A stretch of 64,000 bases of DNA from Ornithinimicrobium sufpigmenti (GTDB taxonomy: Bacteria; Actinomycetota; Actinomycetes; Actinomycetales; Dermatophilaceae), in contig NZ_CP036403.1 of assembly GCF_004322775.1 (NCBI RefSeq), forward strand, positions 3,534,001-3,598,000. Reading direction: 5' to 3'. Shown here piece after piece: positions 45,900 to 54,306 of the stretch. Numbering within the stretch: position 1 is the stretch's first letter; every line of letters begins with the position of its first letter. The notes beneath the pieces were generated by a model. It had not been told where the DNA came from. It was given only the letters and a program-made list of their open reading frames with translations, and made no database searches. The translations under genes and the position numbers were made by a program.

Positions 45900-47678
45900 A
45901 TGTCCACGACCACAGCGAGTAGCTCCGGACCGGCGATGGCCGCGCCGGCCACCACATTCCGCGCCGCCCGTGACCAGCTCCTGTCCATGTACGGGGATCC
46001 TGACCGCGCCCGGGCGGAGTTCCGCTACCCCGACGTCGGAGGGCGCTGGAACTGGGCCGTCGACTGGTTCGACACCTTCGCCCGCGGCAACCAGCAGCCT
46101 GGCCTCATCGTGGTCGAGGAGGACGGGACGGACAACACGCTGACCTTCGCGCAGATCGCGACACGCTCGGACCAGGTCGCCACCTTCCTCAGCCAGCAGG
46201 GGGTCTCGCGGGGCGACAGCGTCATCGTCATGCTGGGCAACCAGGTCGAGCTGTGGGACACGATGCTGGGAATCATGAAGATCGGCGCGGTCATCATGCC
46301 CACGACCACGGCCGTCGGCCCGACCGACCTGCGCGACCGCATCGCCCGCGGGGGTGCGCGCGCGGTGGTCGCGAACGCCGCCGATACCGGCAAGTTCGAG
46401 GAGGTGCCGGGCACCTACCTGCGGCTCAGCGTCGGGGCCGCGCCCGGCTGGACCGACCTCTCCGCTGCCTACTCCTTGCAGGTCCCGGCCGACGGGCTGG
46501 AGCATCCGGGAACCGCGCCGGCGGACCGCATGCTGCTCTACTTCACCTCCGGCACCACCAACCGCCCCAAGCTGGTGGAGCACACGCACGCGTCGTACCC
46601 GGTCGGCCACCTGTCGACCATGGCCTGGCTCGGCGTGCGCCCTGGGGACGTCCACCTCAACATCTCCTCGCCAGGCTGGGCCAAGCATGCGTGGTCGTGC
46701 TTCTTCGCGCCGTGGATAGCCGAGGCGACCATCCTGGTCTACAACTACGCCCGGTTCGACGCCAAGGCGCTGCTGCAGGTGCTGAGGGCGCACAGGGTGA
46801 CGACCTTCTGCGCCCCGCCGACCGTCTGGCGGATGCTGATCAACGCCGACCTGTCTGGCGGTCCCGGCGCACTGCGAGAGGTGATCGGCGCCGGCGAACC
46901 GCTCAACCCGGAGGTGATCGCCCAGGTCCAGCGGCAGTGGGGGTTGACTCTGCGCGACGGTTACGGCCAGACCGAGACGACCGCGCAGGTCGGCAACATG
47001 CCCGGCGATCCGGTGAAGCCTGGCTCGATGGGTCGCCCGCTCCCCGGCATACCGTCCGTGCTCGTCGACGTCCAGACCGGGGAGGTGCTCGACGGACCCG
47101 GAGAGGGTGAGTTGTGCCTGGACCTCTCCGCCTCCCCGCTGGCCCTGATGACCGGTTACCAGGGTGACGACGCCCGCAACGAGGCAGCGATGGCGGGCGG
47201 CTACTACCACACCGGCGACGTGGCGGCGCGGGACGCCAACGGCCTGATCACCTACGTGGGACGCACCGACGACGTCTTCAAGGCCAGCGACTACAAGATC
47301 AGTCCCTTCGAGCTGGAGTCGGTGCTGATCGAGCATCCTGCGGTCGCCGAGGCGGCCGTCGTTCCCGCCCCGGACGAGGTGCGCCTGGCGGTCCCCAAGG
47401 CCTACGTGGCCCTGTCCCCGGGTCACGAACCTACCCAGGAGACCGCACTGTCCATCCTTCGGCACGCCCGTGAGCAGCTGGCACCCTGGCAGCGCGTGCG
47501 CCGGATCGAGTTCTACGAGCTGCCCAAGACGATCTCGGGAAAGATCCGGCGCGTCGAGCTGCGGGCCCGGGAGCAGGAACTGGCCACCGGGACGGGTCAC
47601 GCCAGCGGCACCCTCGGGAGTCGCGAGAATCTCGAGTACCGGGACAGCGACTTCCCGGAGCTGCGCTCGCCGTCATGA
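45900..47678 (+). CDS. Acyl-CoA synthetase (AMP-binding, medium-chain/ACSM-like)
   Basis: 592 residues. LLYFTSGTTNRPKLVEHTH (AMP motif), GYGQTETTAQVGNM, YHTGDVAARDANGLITYVGRTDDVFKASDYKISPFELE (hinge) and the C-terminal lysine in PKTISGKIRR. The N-terminus (PDVGGRWNWAVDWFDTFARG) matches acetyl/medium-chain acyl-CoA synthetases. It would activate the carboxylic acid produced by the preceding oxygenation steps. GGAGGG upstream of the ATG. Overlaps the epoxide hydrolase start by 4 bp. Confidence 0.92.
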   Translation: MSTTTASSSGPAMAAPATTFRAARDQLLSMYGDPDRARAEFRYPDVGGRWNWAVDWFDTFARGNQQPGLIVVEEDGTDNTLTFAQIATRSDQVATFLSQQGVSRGDSVIVMLGNQVELWDTMLGIMKIGAVIMPTTTAVGPTDLRDRIARGGARAVVANAADTGKFEEVPGTYLRLSVGAAPGWTDLSAAYSLQVPADGLEHPGTAPADRMLLYFTSGTTNRPKLVEHTHASYPVGHLSTMAWLGVRPGDVHLNISSPGWAKHAWSCFFAPWIAEATILVYNYARFDAKALLQVLRAHRVTTFCAPPTVWRMLINADLSGGPGALREVIGAGEPLNPEVIAQVQRQWGLTLRDGYGQTETTAQVGNMPGDPVKPGSMGRPLPGIPSVLVDVQTGEVLDGPGEGELCLDLSASPLALMTGYQGDDARNEAAMAGGYYHTGDVAARDANGLITYVGRTDDVFKASDYKISPFELESVLIEHPAVAEAAVVPAPDEVRLAVPKAYVALSPGHEPTQETALSILRHAREQLAPWQRVRRIEFYELPKTISGKIRRVELRAREQELATGTGHASGTLGSRENLEYRDSDFPELRSPS

Positions 47679-48847
47679 CGCGGGGCAAGGCGGGCCGCGT
47701 GACCTCGTTTGAGCTGCACGTTCCGGACCGGGAGATCGCTGACCTGCGTGAGCGGCTAGCCAGGACGCGCTGGCCGGACCAGCCGCATGGCGAGCCGTGG
47801 GCCTATGGCTCCGACCTGCGCTACGTGCAGGACCTGGCGAGCTACTGGGGCCAGGAGTTCGACTGGCGCGAGCAGGAGGCGGCTCTCAACGCGTTCCCCC
47901 AGGATCGGATCGAGGTGCACGGCATACCCCTGCACTTCCTGCACGTGCCGGGGCAGGGGCCTGATCCGTTACCGCTGCTGATCAGTCACGGCTGGCCGGG
48001 CTCGGTGTTCGAGTTCCTCCAGGTCATCCCTCGGCTGACGGACCCCGCCCGGTTCGGTGGTGACCCGGCCGATGCCTTCACCGTGGTGGCACCGTCGCTG
48101 CCGGGCTACGGCCTCTCCTTCCGGCCGGGTCAGCCCAGGATGGGGATCAGGCAGATCACCGCCTGCCTCGCGGACCTGATGGTCGACGTTCTGGGCTACC
48201 GGCGTTTCGGCGCCCAGGGTGGTGACTGGGGCGCCTACGTCGCGGCCACCCTCGGAACGGAGTACGAGGCCCACCTCATCGGTCTCCATCTCAACTTCCT
48301 GCCACCGCTCGTCCGCCAGCCGACGGCTCCTCCTGCCCCCACCGCCGAGGGAGCAGCCTTCCGGGAGCGCTACCGGGAGTGGCAGCGAGAAGAATCTGGG
48401 TACGCGACCCTACAGGGGACCAAGCCGCAGACGCTCGCGTTCGCCCTGACGGACAGTCCGGTCGGCCTGGCTGCGTGGATCGTGGAGAAGATGCGCGCCT
48501 GGTCCGATCACGACGGCAACGTCGAGGACGCTATCGGCCGCGACGTGATGCTCGCGAACATCTCCCTCTACTGGTTCACCAGAGCTATCGGGTCGTCCTT
48601 CTGGCCCTACTACGCGGAGCGGCACGGTGACCGGCCACCGGGGGAGTCGTCGCGGCCGGTGAGCGTCCCGGTCGGCTACGCCGAGTTCCCGGCAGAGATC
48701 CTGCGCCCGCCGCGCAGCGTGGCAGAACTGAGCTATCGGGACATCCGTCGCTGGACCACGATGCCGCGCGGAGGTCACTTCGCCGCTCTCGAGCAGCCTG
48801 CGGCCCTCGCCGCGGAGGTCGCCGCGTTCTTCCGACCTCTCCGCTGA
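47675..48847 (+). CDS. Epoxide hydrolase (microsomal-type, N-terminal EHN domain)
   Basis: 390 residues. EHN domain at the N-terminus (RLARTRWPDQPHGEPWAYG), then an alpha/beta-hydrolase fold with oxyanion HGWPGS (105-110), nucleophile Asp184 (GGDWGAYVA) and catalytic His368 (GGHFAALE). It opens epoxides to diols. Translationally coupled (ATGA) to the CoA ligase, so a member of the same catabolic operon. Confidence 0.92.
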   Translation: MTRGKAGRVTSFELHVPDREIADLRERLARTRWPDQPHGEPWAYGSDLRYVQDLASYWGQEFDWREQEAALNAFPQDRIEVHGIPLHFLHVPGQGPDPLPLLISHGWPGSVFEFLQVIPRLTDPARFGGDPADAFTVVAPSLPGYGLSFRPGQPRMGIRQITACLADLMVDVLGYRRFGAQGGDWGAYVAATLGTEYEAHLIGLHLNFLPPLVRQPTAPPAPTAEGAAFRERYREWQREESGYATLQGTKPQTLAFALTDSPVGLAAWIVEKMRAWSDHDGNVEDAIGRDVMLANISLYWFTRAIGSSFWPYYAERHGDRPPGESSRPVSVPVGYAEFPAEILRPPRSVAELSYRDIRRWTTMPRGGHFAALEQPAALAAEVAAFFRPLR

Positions 48848-49014
48848 TCCGGCGTTCGGCTCGGCCTACCCGGCCGGCACCCAGCCATCCCGCCCCCGCC
48901 GCCGCGGCAGCAGGGACGCTGCGGTGCGGCACGCGGCTGGGGTCGTTCGAGTTGCGCGTGCCGGCGCCACCACTAGCGTCGACGCCACGAGCCCATCCCG
49001 ACGAAGGGTTGATC

Positions 49015-49206
49015 ATGAAGATCGACAAGGCGCAGATCATCGACTTGCTGAAGTCTCAGGGCGACCAGGACAAGGCAGGGCAGGCCGAGTCCGAGCTGCC
49101 CGACCAGGTCGACACGGACCAGCACTCCAACCTCCTGGAGAAGCTCGGCATCAACCCGCGGGACCTGCTCGGCAAGCTGGGTGGGCTGGGCGGGCTGGGC
49201 GGCTGA
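49015..49206 (+). CDS. Small conserved actinobacterial protein
   Basis: 63 residues, MKIDKAQIIDLLKSQGDQDKA..., ELPDQVDTDQH, LLEKLGINPRDLLGKL ending in Gly-Leu repeats. Similar short proteins occur in many high-GC Gram-positives; function unknown. GAAGGG upstream of the ATG supports the start. Nothing else is seen in the gap 48848-49014. Convergent with the glycosyltransferase. Confidence 0.75.
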   Translation: MKIDKAQIIDLLKSQGDQDKAGQAESELPDQVDTDQHSNLLEKLGINPRDLLGKLGGLGGLGG

Positions 49207-49225
49207 GCTAGCCGAGCGTCGACCC

Positions 49226-50290
49226 TCAGTTCCCAGCGGGCGGAACCAGGCGGGCGAGGGCATCGTGCAGCACCTGCGCCGTCTCCCCCCACCCCGGTAG
49301 CACGTCCCGCCGCCTCAGCGCGTCGGAGCGCCATGCGGTCCGGGTCGCCTCGTCGGCGAGCCACTCCCGCAGCACCTCGGTGAGCTGGTCGGGGTCGTCC
49401 ACATCGACGGCGGCGCCCGGGCTCCCACCACGCCAGGTCAGCGCCTCCTCGGCCCCCGTCCCCCGGTTCACGACCGCCGGTATGCCGCGTGCGTGCGCCT
49501 CGCTGACGACCATCCCCCACGTCTCGCTGCGGGACGGGTGCACGAGCAGATCCGTCCGGGCCCAGGCCTCGTCGAGCGCAGCGCCGTCAAGGGGGCCGGA
49601 CCAGGTGATTCGCTCCTCCAGACCGAGGTCGTGCGCGGTGCCGCTCAGTCGTTCCGCGAAGGCGTGGTCGGGCGCGGGACCGGCGACGGTCAACGTCCAC
49701 CTGAGGTCCCGAAGTCTCGCGAGCGCCGCCAGGAGTGCCGCGTGGTTCTTCACCGGGGTGAGGGCACCCAGGGTCAGCAGGTGTGGGGTCGACCCACCGC
49801 CCGGTTCACTGCTGCCTGGTGCGACGAGGGCCGGGTCCACCCCCGGCCGGGCGACGACGACCTCCTCGATCCCGTAGTGCGCACGAAGATCGCTGGCCGA
49901 CCATGCGCTGGTCGTCGCCACCAGGTCGGCGGCCCGCAGAGCCCGGTGCTCCAGAGCGTCCAGCTCCTCCGCCACCGCACCCTGCGCGCCCGACCCCGCC
50001 GAGAGCGTGGAGTGCACCAGGACGCCGGTGACGCGCACCTGGGCGCTCGCCTCGATGAGCTCCGGCACCGCGCTCCCCACCAGGCCGTCGATGAGGACCG
50101 GCCCCCTGCCCAGCCCCGCGAGCAGGCGGGCCAGGCTGGCCCGGTCCGCGTCGGCGGGGCGGGGCCAGGCACCGGGGGCACGGCATACCCGCAGGTCGTC
50201 CGGCCAGTGGGCGGCCACCCGCGCGTCGTAGACGTCCCCGCCGCTCGGGGCGGCGGAGTCGCGGTCGGGGACGACGAGGGTGGTCCTCAC
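49226..50290 (-). CDS. Glycosyltransferase, GT4 family
   Basis: 354 residues, GTG start. GT-B fold: N-terminal half ends with LVATTSAWSASDLRAHYG; C-terminal half has LLTLGALTPVKNH, a nucleotide-sugar site HPSRSETWGMVVSEAHARGIPAVV and the E(x7)E pattern. No membrane segment. The GTG overlaps the stop of the upstream pterin-synthase-like gene (4 bp), placing it last in a three-gene operon; it could glycosylate the operon's product. Confidence 0.9.
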   Translation of the reverse strand: MRTTLVVPDRDSAAPSGGDVYDARVAAHWPDDLRVCRAPGAWPRPADADRASLARLLAGLGRGPVLIDGLVGSAVPELIEASAQVRVTGVLVHSTLSAGSGAQGAVAEELDALEHRALRAADLVATTSAWSASDLRAHYGIEEVVVARPGVDPALVAPGSSEPGGGSTPHLLTLGALTPVKNHAALLAALARLRDLRWTLTVAGPAPDHAFAERLSGTAHDLGLEERITWSGPLDGAALDEAWARTDLLVHPSRSETWGMVVSEAHARGIPAVVNRGTGAEEALTWRGGSPGAAVDVDDPDQLTEVLREWLADEATRTAWRSDALRRRDVLPGWGETAQVLHDALARLVPPAGN

Positions 50291-50676
50291 GCGGTGGTGC
50301 CGAGCTCCCGCCGGTAGGAGGCCCAGGCGTCCGGGTGCTCACGCAGGGTGACGGTCAGCGCGGTGAGGCCCTCGGTGTCGACCGACACGGCGAGCTCGTC
50401 GGCGATCCAGCGGCAGAGGAACTCCGTGGTGGTCACCTGACCGGCGAGCTCGGGGACCTCGTCGAGGTTGCGGTAGCGCAGCCGGCCGAGGATCTCGGCG
50501 AGGGACTCGGTGGCCGCCCCGATGTCGACGACGACGTTGTGCTCGTCGAGCTCGGGCCGCTCCCAGGTGGTCTCCACGACGTAGGTCGCGCCGTGCAGCC
50601 CCTGCGCCGGTCCGAAGAACGGGTCGGGCAGGGAGTGGGCCACCATGACGTGGTCGCGGACGGTGAGGGTGAACAT
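50287..50676 (-). CDS. 6-pyruvoyltetrahydropterin synthase-like protein
   Basis: 129 residues, single PTPS/QueD domain: MFTLTVRDHVMVAHSLP, GLHGATYVVETTWE, NVVVDIGAATESL, LRYRNLDE, TTTEFLCRWIA. Canonical PTPS has an HGH zinc pair; here it reads HGA, so one zinc ligand is changed. I recall the same change in the Streptomyces coelicolor homologue SCO6650. It probably acts on a dihydropterin-like compound, but the reaction is unknown. Coupled to the glycosyltransferase and 44 bp after the dehydrogenase. Confidence 0.85.
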   Translation of the reverse strand: MFTLTVRDHVMVAHSLPDPFFGPAQGLHGATYVVETTWERPELDEHNVVVDIGAATESLAEILGRLRYRNLDEVPELAGQVTTTEFLCRWIADELAVSVDTEGLTALTVTLREHPDAWASYRRELGTTA

Positions 50677-50720
50677 GGGTCTCCTGTCGGTATGCGGTGC
50701 GGTGGGACGGTGTCGCGGGG

Positions 50721-51731
50721 TCAGTCAGGCGCGTCAGCCTGGTGGGCCTCGTCAGTCTGGTCGGTCGCGTCGGGGTAGCGGACGAGGTGGCACAGCCCCG
50801 GCTCCCCCGCCGCCAGCCGCCGCATGAGGCCGGGGAGCTCCTCGAACGGTGTGGGCCCGGCGAGCAGGTGGTCGAGGGCGGGGTTGCGGGCGGCGCGGAG
50901 CGCGACCTGCATGCGGTCGGCGTAGTCGCGGGCGGGGCGGTGCGGGCTGACCCTGCTCACCTGGCTGGCGCGGATCGCCAGCCGTTGCGTGTGGAAGGTG
51001 GTGCCGAGCGCGACGGTGACGGGGGTGGTGCCGTACCAGGACAGCTCGACGACCTCCCCCTCCCGGCCCAGCAGCCCCAGCGCGGTCTGCAGTCCGGCCT
51101 GGGTGGCGGAGGCGTGGAAGACCACGTCGCAGTCACGGCTGGCGTGCTCGGGTGCGACCCCCGTGGCGCCCAGCTCCCCCGCCAGGGCTCGCCGGGCGGG
51201 GTCGGTCTCGACCAGCTCCAGGCGGTTGAGCGGGAGCTGCCCGAGCAGCGCGGTGACGCTGGCGCCGACCATGCCGGCACCGACGACGGCGACCCGGTCG
51301 CCGTAGAGCGGCCGGCCGTCCCAGAGCGCGTTGACCGCGGTCTCGAGCGTGCCGAGCAGCACGGCCCGCTCGTCGGGGACGTCGTCGGGGAGGGCGGTGA
51401 GCGCGGTGACGGGCACGACATACCGGTCCTGGTGGGGGTGCAGGCAGAAGACGCGGCGGCCCACCCACTCCGGCTCGCCGTCCTCGACGACGCCGACGGA
51501 GAGGTAGCCGTGCTTGACCGGGCCGGGCAGCTCGCCCTCCTCGAACGGTCCCGCGACCTGGTCGGCCACCTCCGGGGGCACCTCGCCGCGGTGCACGAGC
51601 AGCTCGGTACCGCGGCTGACCCCGGAGACGACGGCGCGCACGAGGGCCTCGCCGGGGCCGGGCGGGGCGAGCGGCTGGGTGCGGATCTCGCCGGTGCCGG
51701 GGCCGACGGTCCAGTACGCGCGTGCCTGCAT
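50721..51731 (-). CDS. Medium-chain (zinc-type) dehydrogenase/reductase
   Basis: 336 residues. GroES-like part includes SGVSRGTELLVHRGEVP; the nucleotide-binding part includes VAVVGAGMVGASVTALLG. Structural and catalytic zinc cysteines of alcohol dehydrogenases are mostly absent, so it is closer to zinc-free or atypical members found in biosynthetic clusters. First gene of the operon with the PTPS-like protein and glycosyltransferase; it may reduce or oxidise a side chain of the pterin-like product. Confidence 0.85.
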   Translation of the reverse strand: MQARAYWTVGPGTGEIRTQPLAPPGPGEALVRAVVSGVSRGTELLVHRGEVPPEVADQVAGPFEEGELPGPVKHGYLSVGVVEDGEPEWVGRRVFCLHPHQDRYVVPVTALTALPDDVPDERAVLLGTLETAVNALWDGRPLYGDRVAVVGAGMVGASVTALLGQLPLNRLELVETDPARRALAGELGATGVAPEHASRDCDVVFHASATQAGLQTALGLLGREGEVVELSWYGTTPVTVALGTTFHTQRLAIRASQVSRVSPHRPARDYADRMQVALRAARNPALDHLLAGPTPFEELPGLMRRLAAGEPGLCHLVRYPDATDQTDEAHQADAPD

Positions 51732-51840
51732 CAGGCCATTCTCACCAGCGGTGATGCATCGTGTCCGACCGGGTCGGTGCAGGTCCGGGCATGAGGGGGG
51801 TATGGCGTGGGCCGAGCGACGCCGTCGAGCAGGTGCGACG

Positions 51841-52938
51841 TCAGCGCGCTGCGCTGGGGAAGGCGTCGCGGTAGGAGCGCCAGGTCCCGGCCGGTGTCGT
51901 GACGCTCTCGGCGCCGAGCATGGCCCGCACGATCGCCCGGGTGACGACCTCGCCGACGGCGTGCAGCATCTGGTGGAAGGTGGCTGGGTCCGGCGCCGTG
52001 CTCTGCGCGGTGGACAGGCCGAAGAGGGTGTCCCCGTCGAACATCGTGTGGATCGGGCTGACTGCCCGTGCCATCCCGTCGTGCCCTGAGCCCGCCAGCC
52101 GGGCGCACTGGGCCTTGGTCAGGGTCGCGTCGGTCGCGACGACGCCGATGGTCGTGGCGAGGGTGCGGGGCATGGCGCCGGCGGCATTCGCCTCGGCGGC
52201 GGCCCGGCGCGAGGCCTCCAGGTCCTCGGGGTGCGGTCGACCGGGCAGGGTGCCGTCCGGCCAGCCCGGTATGCCGTGGACGTCAGCCTCCAGCAGGTGC
52301 CGTGCGCCCCACATCTCACCGGTCGCGGGGTCGACCGCGGACCCGGCGGCGTTGACGACGACCAGGGCGGCGACGGTGACCGCGCCGCCGATCACGACGC
52401 TTGCCGAGCCGACACCGCCGCGCAGCCCGCCGGTCTGGGTGCCGGTGCCGGCTCCGACCGAGCCCTGCGCCAGCGCCGGGTGCTCGTCGGCTGCCTGGGC
52501 CTGCAGGGCGGCGGCACAGGCGGCCTCCCCGAAGTCGGCGCCGGGGAAGGTGCCGAAGTCCCCGCCGCGCCCCAGGTCGAAGACGACGGCGCCGGGCACG
52601 ATCGGGACCACCTGGCCGGGTCCACCCATGGGGAAACCGCGCCCCTCGGCATACAGGTGGCGCATCACCCCGTCGGCGCTGGCCAGGCCGAACGCGGAGC
52701 CGCCGGTGAGGGTGACGGCGTGGACGCGCTCGACCATGTTGCGCGGGTCAAGCAGGTCGGTCTCGCGCGTGCCCGGCCCCCCGCCGCGCACGTCGACTCC
52801 CCCGACCGCACCCTCGGGTGGTGCGAGCACGACGGTGGTGCCGGTGAGCCACCCGTCGCCGGTGCGCTGGTGGTGGCCGACGGCCAGTCCGGTGACGTCG
52901 GCGAGGTCGTTGCGCGGGCCTGCGTTCCACGTGTCCAT
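51841..52938 (-). CDS. P1-family (S58) aminopeptidase/amidase
   Basis: 365 residues. DmpA/P1 family features: DLADVTGLAVGHHQ at the start, GTTVVLAPPEGAVGGVDVRGGGPGTRETDLL, AVTLTGGSAFGLASADGVMRHL and QTGGLRGGVGSAS near the self-cleavage site that yields alpha and beta subunits. Hydrolyses N-terminal residues or amides; substrate unknown. An ATG three codons earlier is an alternative start. Divergent from the frameshifted gene downstream. Confidence 0.9.
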   Translation of the reverse strand: MDTWNAGPRNDLADVTGLAVGHHQRTGDGWLTGTTVVLAPPEGAVGGVDVRGGGPGTRETDLLDPRNMVERVHAVTLTGGSAFGLASADGVMRHLYAEGRGFPMGGPGQVVPIVPGAVVFDLGRGGDFGTFPGADFGEAACAAALQAQAADEHPALAQGSVGAGTGTQTGGLRGGVGSASVVIGGAVTVAALVVVNAAGSAVDPATGEMWGARHLLEADVHGIPGWPDGTLPGRPHPEDLEASRRAAAEANAAGAMPRTLATTIGVVATDATLTKAQCARLAGSGHDGMARAVSPIHTMFDGDTLFGLSTAQSTAPDPATFHQMLHAVGEVVTRAIVRAMLGAESVTTPAGTWRSYRDAFPSAAR

Positions 52939-53053
52939 CCGGCCCATTGTGGCCGATCGGGTGATGGACCGTGGGGGCCTGGTGGGGAGCACTTTGGGAA
53001 AAAGCGCTGGTGAGCGGCCCTTGGGGATGCGAGCCAGGGGGGTGGGGGGCACG

Positions 53054-53571
53054 ATGACCCGCATGACAGAGGACACGCGCGCTGCAGGCCTCGACCTGGA
53101 TGACGATGCGGACTTCGAGCGTCGTGACCGACAGCTGACCCGGGTGGGGTGGATCCTGCTGACGGCCTTCGTGCTCGCCGCCTTCGTGGGGCTGCTGGGA
53201 CCGGGCCCGTTGAGTGCCCGCACCCCGACCAGCGCCGACGGGGCGCTCGGCGTCGAGTACCACGCCATCGGCCACATCGAGGCCGACGACTCGATGTCCT
53301 TGCTGCTCGACGCGTCGACCGTCGAGGGCGACACACCGTCACCGTCGAGATGACGGGGAGCTGGTTCGCCGGGACGGATCTCACCACCGTGTCCCCCACG
53401 CCCGCCGCGGAGCTCCTGGTCCCCGGCGGCGCGGTCCTGGAGTTCGACATCGAGCGACCCGGCGACCTCGAGGTGATCCTGCACTTCCGCGCCAAGGAGC
53501 TCGGCCCGCTGGAGCTGACCGTCGCGAGCGGCGACTCCTCGCTCACCGTGGACCAGTTCATCCTTCCCTGA
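53054..53571 (+). pseudogene. Single-pass membrane protein gene with a 1-nt frameshift
   Basis: The first frame encodes a cytosolic start, one helix (WILLTAFVLAAFVGLLG) and an outer domain up to about 53340, then hits a stop at 53351. The continuation VTVEMTGSWFAGTDLTTVSP...VDQFILP is in another frame and runs to 53571. A single base missing near GAGGGCGACACACC joins them into one protein of about 172 residues. Either a recent pseudogene or a sequencing error. Family unknown. Confidence 0.8.
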
Positions 53572-53594
53572 TCCCGCCACCGACCTGACCCTCT

Positions 53595-53690
53595 GTCCAC
53601 CTGACTCGCTGCAGGCCAGATGCCCGCTCGACCCACCGCAGGCCGGATGCCTGCTCCAACCGCTGCAGGCCGAACGTCTGCGCCGACCTG
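53595..53690. repeat. Three degenerate tandem repeats
   Basis: CGCTGCAGGCCAGATGCC, CCGCAGGCCGGATGCC and GCTGCAGGCCGAACG recur at about 30-bp spacing in the gap before the DUF421 gene. They look like an old minisatellite, with no other signal. Confidence 0.6.
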
Positions 53691-53701
53691 AAAGGACCCC
53701 C

Positions 53702-54178
53702 ATGGACGAGGTGCTCCGCACCATCGCGGTCTATCTGATCCTGCTGGTCGTCTTCCGCCTCACCGGCAAGCGCACGCTGGCCCAGGCGACCAGTTTTGAT
53801 CTCGTCATCGTGCTGGTCGTCGGTGAGGCGACCGCCCAGGCACTGCTCGGCGAGGACTTCTCGGTGAGGCGGGCCGCGATCGTCATCGTCACGCTGGTGC
53901 TCCTCCAGCGCGGCAGCGACTACCTGGCGTGGAGGTCCAAGACCTTCGACCGGATCACCGAGGGCGCGCCGTCCCTGCTCATCTCCGACGGGGACGTGCT
54001 GGCCAAGGAGCTGGCCACCCACAAGCTGCGCGAGAGCGACATCATGGAGGCCGCCCGGGACAAGCACGGCCTGGAGCGGATGGACCAGATCAAGTGGGCG
54101 GTGCTGGAGAAGTCCGGCGACATCACCGTGGTGCCGCGCGAGGAGGAGGCATCCGACGCAGGTGTGAAATCGGTGTGA
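53702..54178 (+). CDS. DUF421/YetF-like membrane protein
   Basis: 158 residues. Membrane segments in the first 75 residues (YLILLVVFRLTGKRTLAQATSFDLVIVLVVGEA is the DUF421 signature) and a cytosolic YetF-type domain (GAPSLLISDGDVLAKELATHKLRESDIMEAARDKHGLERMDQIKWAVLEKSGDITVVPR). Function poorly known; related to spore and phosphatidylserine-decarboxylase-linked proteins elsewhere. The stop codon lies inside the left arm of a 17-bp palindrome. Confidence 0.9.
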   Translation: MDEVLRTIAVYLILLVVFRLTGKRTLAQATSFDLVIVLVVGEATAQALLGEDFSVRRAAIVIVTLVLLQRGSDYLAWRSKTFDRITEGAPSLLISDGDVLAKELATHKLRESDIMEAARDKHGLERMDQIKWAVLEKSGDITVVPREEEASDAGVKSV

Positions 54179-54212
54179 CGCATCCGTCGCTGCGACGACG
54201 GATGCGTCACAC
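54173..54212. repeat. Perfect 17-bp inverted repeat, GTGTSACRCATCCGT family
   Basis: GTGTGACGCATCCGTCG (54173-54189) and CGACGGATGCGTCACAC (54196-54212) pair without mismatch around a 6-nt loop. It overlaps the end of the DUF421 gene. CGTTCCGGCAC follows, as at the 11-kb copy. No T-tract, so it may terminate, bind protein, or be a mobile palindrome. Confidence 0.9.
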
Positions 54213-54257
54213 CGTTCCGGCACAGGGGTGGGCTGCCGCGCCCAGCGGCGACGGAGG

Positions 54258-54280
54258 TGTCACACCGTTCCGGCACCGGG
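54258..54280. repeat. Partial copy of the GTGTSACRCATCCGT-family element
   Basis: GGTGTCACACCGTTCCGGCAC repeats the right-hand arm and flank of the palindrome 50 bp upstream. Half-elements like this suggest the flank is part of the repeated unit. Confidence 0.65.
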
Positions 54281-54306
54281 GGCCAGGCCTCGTCCCGGCA
54301 GACTCG

